A stretch of 64,000 bases of DNA from Turbatrix aceti (lineage: Eukaryota; Nematoda; Chromadorea; Rhabditida; Panagrolaimidae): the NCBI GenBank assembly GCA_963969345.1, contig OZ017769.1:4588816-4652815 (forward strand), given 5' to 3'. Position numbers and translations under genes: made by a program. The notes under the pieces are model-generated. The model was not told where the DNA came from, made no database searches, and was given only the letters and a program-made list of their open reading frames with translations. Below, piece after piece: positions 35,291 through 46,414 of this stretch (positions within the stretch are counted from its first letter, which is position 1; each line of letters begins with the position of its first letter).

Positions 35291-37808
35291 TTGTCGAGGC
35301 AATTAGAGGGACGTTCGAGTACTCAAATAATATAGACAAACGTTGGTTGCTTAGAGTGGCCGGCCAACCAACACAACCGCAGATTCAGTCTAGCGCCTGA
35401 CTAGCGGATGTGGTGGCGCAGCCAGCCAGCCTCATGCAAAGGAGCCTCAGCGGCAATATGAACCCCTCGGCGATCGGCACAGGCAAAGGTTATTCTCGAG
35501 GGCAAACGACGATGCAGGTTCCCTCCCTCCCCTGGGGGGGGAAAAGAGGGGGGAGCCATCACCATCATCACCACCGCCACCGCCGCCGCCGCCCACATCC
35601 TCTGCAGCTGCGGGGGCAAGCAAGCAAGCAGGCAGGCAACGACCGGCCTACCCACCCCTACGAGAGCTTCTTCGTAACAGGCGACAGAGCGAAGAAAAGA
35701 GACTCAAAATAAAATAAAAACACGCATAGCACATCGTAGTCGAGGTTGTAAGCGGGCTAAGAACATGCTTACACCCTCCTCTCCTCCCGCAGCCCCCAGC
35801 CACTCCCCTCTCTCCTGTGCTGCTTCGCTAATTTGCAGGCAAAATGATTGCGGGGTCCTAAATCATCAATTGAAACCTCAACAACTCCCATGGCGGATAG
35901 GATAAAAATCGAGTCAAAGGTCACGTCAAAAATGTCTGCAGCCGGATAAAAAACTATTCAAGCGGTTCCTGCGAACGCCACTCATCAAAATTGCAATAAA
36001 CAAACTTTTACGGTCCAGAGTTACGATACCGTGGGTTTCGAAACGAAAATTTCAATCAAGCGGAAAAAACTCACGTTTACTGTTTTGGTGGGTTTCGAAG
36101 CGAAAATGTCAATCTAACAACTTTGAAACATGTTTTTTTCGTTTCTCAACTTTAAACCCCCGCTTTTCGTAAATTTCATGAGCTTCCTCGAACTCAAGTA
36201 ACTCACTCTCGAGTCCGTTACAAAATGTGCAACCCCCGCAGCCCGCAGTCACCTCCTCCTCCTCCTGCTGCAGGTCGTGATTAATTATTGCAGCTCCTCG
36301 TTGCGTGTGCGTCTAACAAAACAAAACGAGTGTCCCCTCTCGTCTGGAACAGGAACAGGCTTTTCAAAAAACATCTCACATCCCAATCCCCTGGGGAAAG
36401 CCACAGAAGAATAAAAAAAACCAGTAGGTAATCATGTGTCTGGCCAACCAACGACGGCGGCGACCATGACAGCTGTACCTGCCTGCCCCCTCTTCATTTT
36501 TTTCCCTTCGCAACAATCATCGACACTACGAGGTAGTTGCGATCCTGCAAAAGAATTTAAAAAAAAAGAAAGAAAGAGTTACTCAAAGCAAAACAACACA
36601 GGGCACGCTGCTTCCTTCCCCCTCTCTCGACGCATTCCTCCGTGTTCCAAGGCTTCTTTCTGTGCTTGCTTTGATTTTATTTACAGCACAGCACGCCCCC
36701 GGTGACAAGACCATATCCCCTCTATTGTTCTAGAGTTAGCTACTCATCTTACGATGTAAAATAATAATAAAAAAAATTGAGGACATGCGCCGAACCCGGA
36801 AACGATCGCTCGCGAGCTTCGAAGATTTTTCGCTTCGAGACCTACATATTTTCGTTCTGAGACCCTAAACAAGCATTTTGTAGCCCAAAAAAGCCTAATC
36901 AACGCTTGTCACTGCGCAGAGATCAAATCCAGTAAAAAAATAAAAGAAGAAACAACAAGTTGATAACGCCTACCGTAACCCAACTACATGAACATCGTCA
37001 ACACCCGCAGCGCTCTGCTACGCCGCCTAAAAGTGTAAAAGTGCTTCCGGGGATAAAAACCGCAAAAAGATAACCGAGCTCAACGCCCTGCTAACGTCCG
37101 AAGATTCTCAGCAGAAGATGCAAACTGCAGTCGAATCGCAATCGCCATTTTTAGAAGCAAGCCCCAGGAAGAAGCAGAATATGCACGCACCACGTGGTTG
37201 GCAAGAACTAGAAGATGGAAAAAAGAGAGATGAACGACGACGAATCAGCTGATTCGGTATCGTGGCTTCGTTCGACTAATGGGCTGGCAGGAAGAAAGGA
37301 GAAGGAATGCGCACACGACACATACGCTACCGCCAAATGGACGGTCGCCGGCCGGCCGCGCACCTCGAGCAAAAACAAGCCCAAGATGCCCTCAGGGTAC
37401 ATCTCCGATCTCAAGCAGAAAAAAAAAAGAAAAAGACCCCGTACAACCCGACTCCTTTCAAGGCGGGAGGAGAAAAATGAAATACGAAAAACAATCACGT
37501 CAGGCAAAAACAAGTTTGGCACGTGTCCAGCAAGATTACAGCCCTCCCACGCGCCGCACAAAAAAAGCGGAAATTATTTAGATCAAAAAAATCATGGTAC
37601 AAGTTTTAAACTCGCATGGAAGATGAAAGAGGATCATCTTCCCTCGGGGCAGGATAAAAAGTTACAAGTACACGCACGAGGCGTACACTGTCAAAGGAAC
37701 AACCATGGGATAGATACAGAATACGGAGCAACAAGGACGGAACTTTCTTCCTTCGATCGATGACCGAAGCGTGCAAAACTTTAATCATAAAACTGTCATT
37801 GCGAACGT

Positions 37809-38007
37809 AAACAGTTTGCAAACATTAATTTTCGTGCCAGGACCTTGATTCCTATTATTCGAACAAATTTCGTGTCAGGGCCTTACTGTTTTGAATTCGA
37901 ACAAATTTCGTGCCAGAACCTTATGATTCCTACCATTCGATCAACTTTCGTGCCAGGACCATGCTTCCTACCATTTCAAATTTTAGAATGACCTAGAAAA
38001 TTTTTTC
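37809..38007 (+). repeat. Repeat array upstream of the Maelstrom gene
   Basis: Four imperfect units of about 40 bp sharing TTTCGTGCCAGGACCTTG and preceded by AAACAGTTTGCAAAC. The whole block is repeated in the same orientation at 40068-40270. Confidence 0.85.
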
Positions 38008-38091
38008 ACTCGTTTCGTTCATAATTTTTGCATGACATAAATGCTCCGTATATAAGCTGCTTGCCACGCCTCTGCGCCTCGCGTCAGAACC

Positions 38092-40039
38092 ATGGCGAAC
38101 GCCTTCTCGAACACCTTTTACTCTCGGCGCAAAAACAAGAAGCAAGCTTCTTCGTTTTACTACACGTCGCCGTGGCTGTCAAAAGGCACAAATCGAACCC
38201 TGCCCAAGAGCTTCGCAAGCTGGCTTCGGCGCAACCAGGTCGACCACAATGCTGCCGCCGATAGCAGCCGCGCCTCCGACGAAGACTTCGACGCGGTCTC
38301 TGCCGGCACCGTTTCGACAGTCGCCTTCCTCGACGACCCATTGCCGCCTTCCGCCGCTGGATGCTGCCGCAAATCCTCGTCACGCCTCGTGGACGATCAG
38401 CGCACAAAGGCCGCCCATGCCAAGAATGTCGTCGACGCCGCGCTGACGCAGGCTGCGTGGACGTATGATCAGTTTCGGAATGCCAAGTTTCTCTTCGTGG
38501 TCGGCCTCAATCACCACCGAAAGGATGACTTTACGTACCCCGCAGAAGTTACGATGGCTGAGTTTTCGTTTGCTAAGGGCATCGAACACGTGGTGGGTAA
38601 AAGGAATCATTGTGTCTTAACACGAAAAACTAAACATTTGCGTTTTTGTGTTTTTCGTTGTGAGAACCCATGATTTTTGATTTCTTCCAATTCGGTTGTT
38701 TTGAACATATTTAAAATCAGGGGTCTTGACGCGAAAATCGTAACATTGTGTTTTTCGCAGAGTTGTTCAATTCGACAATTTTCAGTGCTCGCTCTGCTCG
38801 CGCTCTTTGAGCAATTCAATTTTCCGTGCTCGCTCTGCTCATGCTCTTTGAGTTCCTAAAATTTTCGCGCTCGCTCCGCTCGCGCTCTTTTATTCTCAGA
38901 TCCTCTGCTCTTGCTCTGCTCACGCTCGTGAGTCGAGCAGGAGCGAGCAATGAGCGAAAATGGCTCACACAAGAAAAGTGAATTTTGAGTCACAAATTCA
39001 GTCCTTTTCTAAAAGAAAGACCGCATATTGCTTGGAGATACCCCCAACATCGTGTTTTTGATCGAAACTACCAGTATTTTAGTATTTGTAGCACTGAATT
39101 TGTAGTGAGCAGTGCTCATTTGAAAATTTATCGCGCTCGCTCTGCTCGCGCTCTTTGAGCACTCCAATTTTTCGTGCTCGCTCTGCTCATGCTCATTGAG
39201 CACTCCAATTTTTCGCGCTCGCTCCGCTCGCGCTCGTGAGCTGAGCAGGAGCGAGCAGTGAGCAGGAGCAATTTGGTGAGCATCGAACAACTCTGGTTTT
39301 TCGTTGTGAGAACCCATCATTTTCATTGTTTTTGTTCTACTTTTCATATTTTCAGTTCCACTGCGTCGTTGATCTGCCCCCAGACATTGCCGTTGAGTTC
39401 CAAGTCCCGGAAAAATCCTCCCTTGATGCCCATCAGGTGCCGACTCGTACAACAAGCGGCCGTTTCCGACGCGCGATGCCCGTGCTGACGACCTCCGAGC
39501 TGGGATTCCACGTTCTGCAGGTCGTCTGCCCAGATGCTTCCCTCGCGGCTTCCAGACTCATGCCAATCGAGACGCAGCGCTGGCTGCCGGGCTACGTGAG
39601 CCACGTGCTGGAAGGCGATAAGGCCCCCGCTGGACCCCACCTCTTCACCGGTGGCTCCCGAACCCGCTTCGTCGTAACCAACGACGTCGTTGCCGAGGAG
39701 ACCCGTCGTGCCCTCGCAGACGTCCTAAACGACTGCCTCGAAGCAGAAGCTCGTGTCAACCTGGTCGTGGTCGAAGCGACCGTTTTCGCGCGGGCCATCG
39801 CCGACTTCTACGGGAGGTGGCTCTGCGAGAAGACTCTCCACCAGACGATTGCGCAGTGCGGCGCCGTCCAGCGCCACCAATTCGACCTGCCATTCGACGC
39901 GGAAGAGGCCTTCTGTCGCCTTCACGCGACCATCAACATGTACAAGCGGGACATTCTCTGCTCGAAGGCGGTTTGCCTGAGGACTGTTGCCCTCGTCAAC
40001 TTTGCCTTCGCTCCTCAAGCCGATGGTTTGGAGAAATAA
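38092..40039 (+). CDS. MAEL: Maelstrom-domain protein (candidate piRNA-pathway factor)
   Basis: Maelstrom acts with piRNA-guided silencing in animal germ cells. Exons 38092-38592 and 39356-40037/40039 join in phase 0 for 394 residues (human about 434). Around the junction the text AEVTMAEFSFAKGIEHV then FHCVVDLPPDI follows the start of the Maelstrom domain, including its conserved Glu (Glu152 here). Near the C-terminus CRLH (Cys354, His357), followed by ILC (Cys369) and AVC, matches the conserved CxxH...C block, so the Glu-Cys-His-Cys set of metazoan Maelstrom domains appears kept. The N-terminal HMG box of other animals is not evident; the first 100 residues are basic and Ser/Ala-rich. The 763-bp intron carries GCTCGCTC-type palindromic repeats. 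Related arrays flank the gene on both sides. The assignment rests on motif spacing, not on a search. Confidence 0.7.
38783..39275. mobile_element. GCTCGCTC palindromic repeats in the Maelstrom intron
   Basis: Two blocks (about 38783-38970 and 39108-39275) made of GCTCGCTCTGCTCGCGCTC words and their complements, each beginning CAGTGCTC. A shared TTTTTCGTTGTGAGAACCCAT word lies on both sides of the pair (38653 and 39297). It looks like one or two hAT-like non-autonomous elements; exact ends and target duplication are unclear. Confidence 0.55.
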
Positions 40040-40067
40040 GTTGATTTTTGTTGTGATAAATAGTTAT

Positions 40068-40270
40068 AAACAGTTTGCAAACAAACAATAATTTTCGTGT
40101 CAGGACCCTGATTCCTTGGATTCGAACAACTTTCGTGCCAGGACCTTGCTTCATTCAATTCGAACAACTTTCGTGCCAGGACCTTGTTTTTTTTGCATTC
40201 GATTAATTTTCGTGCCAGGACCTTGCATCTTTCCATTTCACATTTTGGGATGGCCCAGCAAACTTTTTAC
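40068..40270 (+). repeat. Repeat array in the Maelstrom 3' UTR
   Basis: The same four-unit structure and leading AAACAGTTTGCAAAC as 37809-38007, in direct orientation. It ends just before the AATAAA at 40275. Confidence 0.85.
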
Positions 40271-40274
40271 GATA

Positions 40275-40280
40275 AATAAA
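40275..40280 (+). promoter_or_regulatory. Polyadenylation signal AATAAA of the Maelstrom gene
   Basis: Canonical hexamer 236 bp after the stop codon, directly after the repeat array. This places the array in the 3' UTR. Confidence 0.55.
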
Positions 40281-40398
40281 ACTTTATAGTACAACCTCAC
40301 GTCTTGTACAAGCATAGAAAGTCATTTGTGCGTCGCAAATGGAAGAGGGCCGGGTAATAAGTTAGGTTACGATATGAATCATCTCCCTACTATAACGA

Positions 40399-43300
40399 TC
40401 ATTCGGACCTCTTGCCCATGCGGTGCTTCCTCTTCTTGTCATCCCCGCAAACGTATTCTACGAGCTGTGGGATCTGCTTGTTGCTGTGATAATTATCAAT
40501 GTGCTGCGCGGAGCCGATAAACGTGCCGCAAATGAACAGGTACGGCATGCCCTTGTGAGCGGTCAGTTGCTGGAGATTTCGCTCGACCGCCTTGGGCTTA
40601 TCAATCTTATCCACGTAAAAAGCGACGAGCGGGAGTCCGTACGTGTCCCTGAGGAGAGTTTCCATGCGTTTTGAATCTGGGTCCCTCGAGTCGACGTACA
40701 AAACAGCGGGCAGCCGTCTGATCTGTTGAGTGATGGCGTGGATCGACGTCGTAGACGGTGGTGGGAGGGTTTTCTGAGTTGTCGTGGTCGTTGTGGGCGC
40801 TGGGGTAGAGGCATAATAAGTCGGGTAGGGCGCCAGGGTACTGTAGGACGCCAGTTCTCGCTCGTAGGGGGCAGCGGTCGGGAGCGGGTACGGCTTTTGG
40901 ACAGCCGGGGTGGAAGGCGGGGCGTAGGGGATGCTCTGCACGGCCTGTAGCGAAGATACAGCAGGCTGAGGGGCGGCAGGCAGTTCCTGGACTGCGATCG
41001 ACTGATGAGGGATGCTTATCTCTGCGGGAGCGGAAACCGGCGGGTAGCTGATGACTTTCGCTGTGGGAGCCGTCGCGGGTCGTTGCTGCTGCTGAACATC
41101 AACAAATAACAATTTTTTCAAAAATTATTTTTCTCCCAAAACTTTTTTTTTGAAAAAATTGTAATCTTCAAAAAACACCTGAAAACTCACCTGAAGATAA
41201 TTATAGCCCTGATAATTATTCCCCTGGAAGGGATTATACGTATTTGCCATCGTCGGCACTTCCCGGGTACCAGATCCCGTCTGTGCAGTCGCCGGAGCCG
41301 GGGCCACCGTATTATAGGTATACGGTATGATAACAGGTGCCTGGGTTGCAGCCGGCGTTGTCGGAGGGGGTTCAGTCGTCCTGACCATCGTTCCTGTGTT
41401 TAGAGGAGGCAGGTGAAGTCCCAGCTGCTTCTGGAGCATCTCCAGCGCGGCTACGTACTGCTGCAGTGCCACGGCATCGACGCCCTCCATCGGACCGACT
41501 CCGGCCTTGGGACCGTAATTTGAAGGAGCGGGGGACTCCGCGGTGGGGTAAGCAGGTGCGGCGGGGACGGCAGGTGCACCGCCACCGTAGATCACTCCCG
41601 ACTGCTGTTGATTACTGTACTCGGGAATGGAGCCGGGGTACTGTGCCCCCAGGGCACCGTATGCCGAGGCCTGGACCTGGGCAGCGGTTTGGGACGCGTA
41701 ATTCGCTTCGAGACCCGACGGGCCGTAGTTGGTGGGGGCAGCGGGGACACTGTAGGTTCCCTGAGCCCCGGGGTACGTCTGATAGGCAGGGTAGGCGGTT
41801 TGTTGTGACGCGACGGCAGCTCCAATGGCATTTCCGACTCCAGAAGCATAGGAAGTAGGGGCCGGGGCCTGGGGCTGCGATTGGGGCTGATATCCCGCCC
41901 ACGCGGCTGCAGCAGCCTCAGCGGCTCCCGGAAGAGACGCAAAAGGGTTGTACGGGGTATTAGCATAGGATCCGACTACTCCGGAGGGGTCGGTGCCACC
42001 TGGAATGGTACAGGTAATGTTTTTTGATTTTATGAATCCTCGGGGTTAGTTTAAGCACCAATCCAGCAATCAAGCAACCCCCAAAAGCGTTTGTCTGGCC
42101 AGATATCGGTATCGGGCTAAAAAAAGCAAATAGCAGCAAAAAACCGGGGAAAACGTCCGTCGCCCGCAGGCGGCGAGCTGTCAGGTGAGGCGATGACACC
42201 TGGCCGTTGCGTCGACGCGTCGAACGCAGCCTATAGCCGTCGATCGACGTTCGCTATCGCCCCAGAAAACGAAATTGTCTACGTCTGGGAAAAATCGATG
42301 GCCCAACTACGAAAATATATTTTTAGTTCAAAAAATGCCCGCAAGCAGACTAAAAGTTCAAAAAATCCAAAAAAACGTCCAAGCCCCCAAAATCCAACAA
42401 ATCCAACGTTTTTTGAATATAATTTGCAGCTTTCAACTTCCAAAAACAAGATTTACAAAAATGCAAACAAAGACACAAAAAAAATTGTCTTGCATGTCAT
42501 TTCCCCTGTTTTTGGTTTTTGGAGGGTCTTTCACCCTTCTTTTTTTCTTGACTCCCGGACAGATCATGTCATGTCATGTCAAAGAAACCGAAATCAGATG
42601 TATCGTACCGTCGAGTGACATGGTTGCATGTATCATGTCTCTTCCCGACCAATCCGGTCCAGTCCGCCAGGTGCACCTGTGTGCAACTTTTAAAAGTCTT
42701 CTCCTGTTTGTGATCCTTGTTTGACCACTCCGAGTCCACCAAAAAAGTCGCGCCTTCAGGTCGCAATACAAATGCACGCACGCGCATTCCCAAAACAATG
42801 AATGGCCTCTCCTGAAACTGAAACCCTTCTTTTTTTCCGCAGAGTCTCCCAGAAAAAGGAAGCAAAAAAAAGTCGGTTCCCTATTTGGAGTACCTACTCC
42901 CGGGAATCATCGGATCGATGGTTGTGGTTAAGTGGCTACTTCGCGCCCCAAAACAAAACCCAAATCCCCTCCAAGTCCCGATTAAGCCCCCTCCTGCGAA
43001 GGAAGCGAAGCGGATTAACAAAATCATCCTTCCGGACGAAATAGACGGGAATGGTTTGGTTAGATCGCAAAATCGGGGGAAAAAAAAGAAAGGTAAATCA
43101 AGCAAGCAAGCACAAGCACAAACCGGTGGCCGTCGTAGCCGGGAAGACGCCTTCCGGTGTCACGACGTAGCTGTCTTTTGAGGGTCGTCGACGACGCAGC
43201 AGAGATTTGGACGGCTGAGGCGGGAAAGACTCTGGGGCCGGAACGAGGCCCCCCACTGCAATGAACGGGCGACACTCGACAACATCACTCACGTCAGCGT

Positions 43301-43450
43301 CAAAAACAGCCCAATCAAGCAAAAATCCAAGCAAAGCCACCAGCGAAACAAAAAACAAAACAACAAACAACAAAAAAACCAACCTGCAAAAGATGCCGTC
43401 CAACCGGCGATAATCGTGGCGAGAGCCAACAACAGTCGTTGGTGCTGCAT
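40399..43450 (-). CDS. Secreted low-complexity protein with C-terminal glutaredoxin-like domain lacking CXXC
   Basis: Minus-strand exons 43450-43384, 41999-41191 and 41091-40399 join in phase to about 522 residues. The first exon is a signal peptide (MQHQRLLLALATIIAGW, cleaved near ASFA). Residues 25-400 are rich in Ala, Pro, Tyr and Gln, without repeats that I can define. The last 110 residues follow a glutaredoxin-like fold: LPAVLYVDSRD (strand 1), then GMPYLFICGTFIGSAQHI, like the conserved 'VPxxFIxGxxIGG' of glutaredoxins. The usual CPYC position reads RDPDS, so no redox centre remains. The tail is basic. Exon 1 is my inference from the signal peptide and phase; a competing first exon near 42199 has no ATG. 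The function is unknown; a binding or extracellular role is possible. Confidence 0.65.
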
Positions 43451-44531
43451 CGTTTATATCGGTGGATGATGTGGTCGTCGTGCTGCTAGCTGTAAGAAGA
43501 ATGTCATCGCCTACGAGGCTCATTTTACCGCCTGGGGCCTCTCATCGCCCGCCGTCGTGTAACTCTTTCGAGTTTTCGAAAACCAACTTACCACCTGCTT
43601 TTTTTCCCCAAAATCACTATCGCGCCCTTACCTTTTTTGTCAGATCGTCAGCGTCTTTCTTCACTTACGCTACGCTACCTACGTCGATCGATCAGTTTCT
43701 GCGTCTCGTTGAGAGGGAGTAGTCTTCTGCGGCGACAGTAACAATAATTTTCGTCACAAGAAAAAGAAGGGAAAAAAAACACAGTTCAAGTTTGGGTCGT
43801 CTTTTCGCACCTGAGGTGAGGTCAGGGTGTCGATGACGGCGAGCGGGTGGGTGATCGGTGTCTTCTTCTTCGCGCTCCGGCGTCAGCGTCAACACTCGAG
43901 CACGTTGCGGGTCCTCGAGTCAAGTGCAAGTGTCGCTTGCTTCGCTTTTCGCTGTCGGGTTTGCGGGTGCGCAAAGTCGAGCAATCAGACAAGTGACCAC
44001 CTCCCGCACGGCCCGCCCCGGGGACCGTCCAAGACACCCATCAAACCGGATTAACTCCTGCTAAACAGCTTGTTTGCTCCATTTATTATTACGAACGACA
44101 CAAAAAAAATAAAGGAATCCAAAAACAACAAAAACGCAAGAACGCGATTAGGAGCTACGAGACGAAGAGAATACTGCTGCAGAGCTTCTACTACATTTTT
44201 TTCACGCTTAAGATAGGCAGTACGGGTTGAGGTTGTACGCGAGGCGTCTTGCCTCGCCTTAGCGGATCAGAACAACAAATCAGGAGCCGATTAACGCATG
44301 TGCTAACGAGGGCAGACAGCTAAACCTGAAGAAGTATAAAAAGTGCAAAAGAGACCATTGAGTCACTTATATCAAAACAGTGAGGCCAACAAAAATTTTT
44401 TTAGGATGGGAACGAACGGGTTTTTGAGATGAGCAGAAAGAGGAAAGAAAAATGGGAGATGTTGCAAAAAAAGAAAAAAAACAATCGCCGATAAATACTT
44501 GCAACTTGTCCTCAGCTTGTGCGGCAATTTC
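43451..44531. other. Intergenic, lamin 3' side
   Basis: No gene seen. A minus-strand AATAAA (44082-44087) could serve the lamin gene, which would give it a 3' UTR of about 450 bp. Confidence 0.5.
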
Positions 44532-46414
44532 TTAGATGATAAAGCAGCCCTCCTGGTTCGAGCCTTCGGCGTTGAGAGTCAGCGTGCGGGAAGCTACGAC
44601 TTCGGCCTTGTCGTTCTGGACCTCGGCGCGAATCTCCTCTCCGAACGGCCAATCCTGGTTCTTCATGACGAGGCGGTGGGGTGGTTGATGGGTCTCCGTC
44701 GTAGTGTGCGAGTACACCTAAAAATAAAAATGAATATTTACAAAAACCGATTTCCAAAAAACATACCGAAATCGAAGTGCCGGCCTTGATGACCTGGCGA
44801 CCACCAAACTTGAAAGTGACTTCGTGGGCATCGGCGGTGACGTTGAGTCTCCATCCGCCGATGGGAATGTCCTTCACGCCGTGATTTGTGATGGTAACGG
44901 CCTGCTTGTCGGCATCGATGTCAGTGACAGCGATATCCCCGGTTTCGTTCGACGAAGTGACGAACTTGGTATTGGAATACGACAGATCGCTTTCCACACG
45001 ACGGCGCTTGACGCCTCGACGCGAAGTGTCAGGCGTGAATCCCGAGCTGTTGAGCGACGAGTTGGGCGTGATATGAAGACGGGTTTCCTCGAGCTCGAGC
45101 ATGTGTCGGTACGCGGCCAGTTCGTTGTCCAGAAGGCCCTTGACGATGAGCAGGTCTTGATACTGCTTTGACAGAGAGTCAAGCTCGGCAAGACGCATAT
45201 CCTTGCGGCGAAGACGATCAGCGTAGTCCTGGTGAAGGAACTCGATGCGAGACTCGAGCTCGGCAACGGACTTGAGGAGTTCGTCGACGCGCTTCTGGAG
45301 ATCGTTGTTGACCTTTTCCTTGGCAGCAGCCTGCGAGCGGTACAGGACGAACTCGTCACGGACCTTGCTCGCCTCGTTACGGGCGTCTTCAACGTTGCGA
45401 CGATGAAGTTCGATTTCCTTCTTGTTCTTGTTGGTGATCTCGTCGACGATGGCTGCCAGGCGGGTATCAAATTCGTGACGCGAGTTTTCGAGCTGTTCAG
45501 CGAGCGAATTGGCCAACGCGTTGGAGTCGGTGATAGCGTGTTCAATCTCAACCTGGCGCTTGCGAGTGATTTCGCGGATATCGTTGTCATGCGAACGGCG
45601 AGTGAAAGCCAGTTCGTCCTCGAGATTCTTCAGACGAGATTGCGCAGTCGAGCGTAGAACGGTTTCATCCTCAACCTGCTTGGAGAGAGTGGCGATGCGT
45701 TCGTCCTGCTTGGCAATGAGGGTTTTCAGTTCCTAAAAATTCAAAAAGTAAATCAAAAGCAAATACATCAAAAGTTTCAAACTCACGCCAACTTGAAGGC
45801 GAAGAGCATCATCTTCCTTCAAACGAGCATTCAAGTCGTTGATGCGGTTCAGGTAGGCGTTGCGCTCGCGATCAGCAGTCTTGAACTCCTTGTCGAGCTT
45901 GTCAAACCTGATTTTGAGATCAGCGAAGTTGTGGACTGCGGTATCGCGTTCGACGACCGCCTGGCTACGATCACGGTTGAGAGCGTCGACCTGGGCACGG
46001 AGATCATCGATCTTGGCTTGGAACCGGGCAATGAGATCCTCCTTCTCGCGGTGCTCGATGACCTCGACTTCGCGCACTTGTAGACGGAGCTTGTTGTTCT
46101 CAGCTTCCAGCCGTTGAACAGTCTCGATGTAATTGGCGAGACGAACGTTAAGTCCGGATAGGACATCCTTCTGCCGCAGGTGCGAAGCATCGACGTTCCT
46201 GAAAAAACGATTCATATTGAATAAATTGCACACAAAATATTTTTTCCACAGGCGGAATAAAAACGAGAGAAACAGAGGCTGAATCATCCGTCGCAACCAA
46301 CTCCTCCTCCTCGCAATAAAAAGAAAACGTATAAAAAGTGACTTACGGCAAGTTCGTCTCCGAAACTTCAGCGAGACTCGGAGTCGCAGAAGCACGCTTC
46401 GATCGAGTAGCCAT
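44532..46414 (-). CDS. lmn-1: Nuclear lamin (B-type)
   Basis: Lamins form the filament network under the inner nuclear membrane. Minus-strand exons 46414-46347, 46198-45787, 45732-44767 and 44717-44532 join in phase to 543 residues. The head is short and basic (MATRSKRASATPSLAE). Coil 1 starts with HLRQKDVLSGLNVRLANYIE. The rod ends at ELAAYRHMLELEETRL, the lamin/IF end motif. GVKRRRVES is the nuclear localisation signal. The lamin-tail Ig-like domain follows, crossing the last intron (GGWRLN, then DWPFGEEIRAEV). The protein ends in Cys-Phe-Ile-Ile, a CaaX prenylation box. Length and order match the single lamin of nematodes. Confidence 0.95.

Larger units (their letters stand above)
31513..38091. 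other. 6.6-kb block without a recognisable gene, with hairpins and simple repeats
   Basis: The first half is more GC-rich than other intergenic DNA here and contains CAC/GTG, CTC and poly-G runs. ORFs up to 182 codons occur, but none has conserved text or matching splice sites. Five short perfect or near-perfect hairpins are listed separately, and a four-unit array ends the block at 37809-38007. It could be regulatory, a non-coding RNA locus, or hold rapidly evolving exons I cannot see. Confidence 0.5.

Noticed and set aside
37215..37763. 182-codon plus-strand ORF in the gene-free block
   Set aside because: Lys/Arg-rich text without domain signals, splice partners or conserved strings; it looks like a chance ORF in stop-poor sequence.
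42002..42199. Alternative first exon with a hydrophobic stretch for the glutaredoxin-like gene
   Set aside because: The frame has no ATG and needs a weak donor; the ATG exon at 43450-43384 gives a cleaner signal peptide and correct phase.
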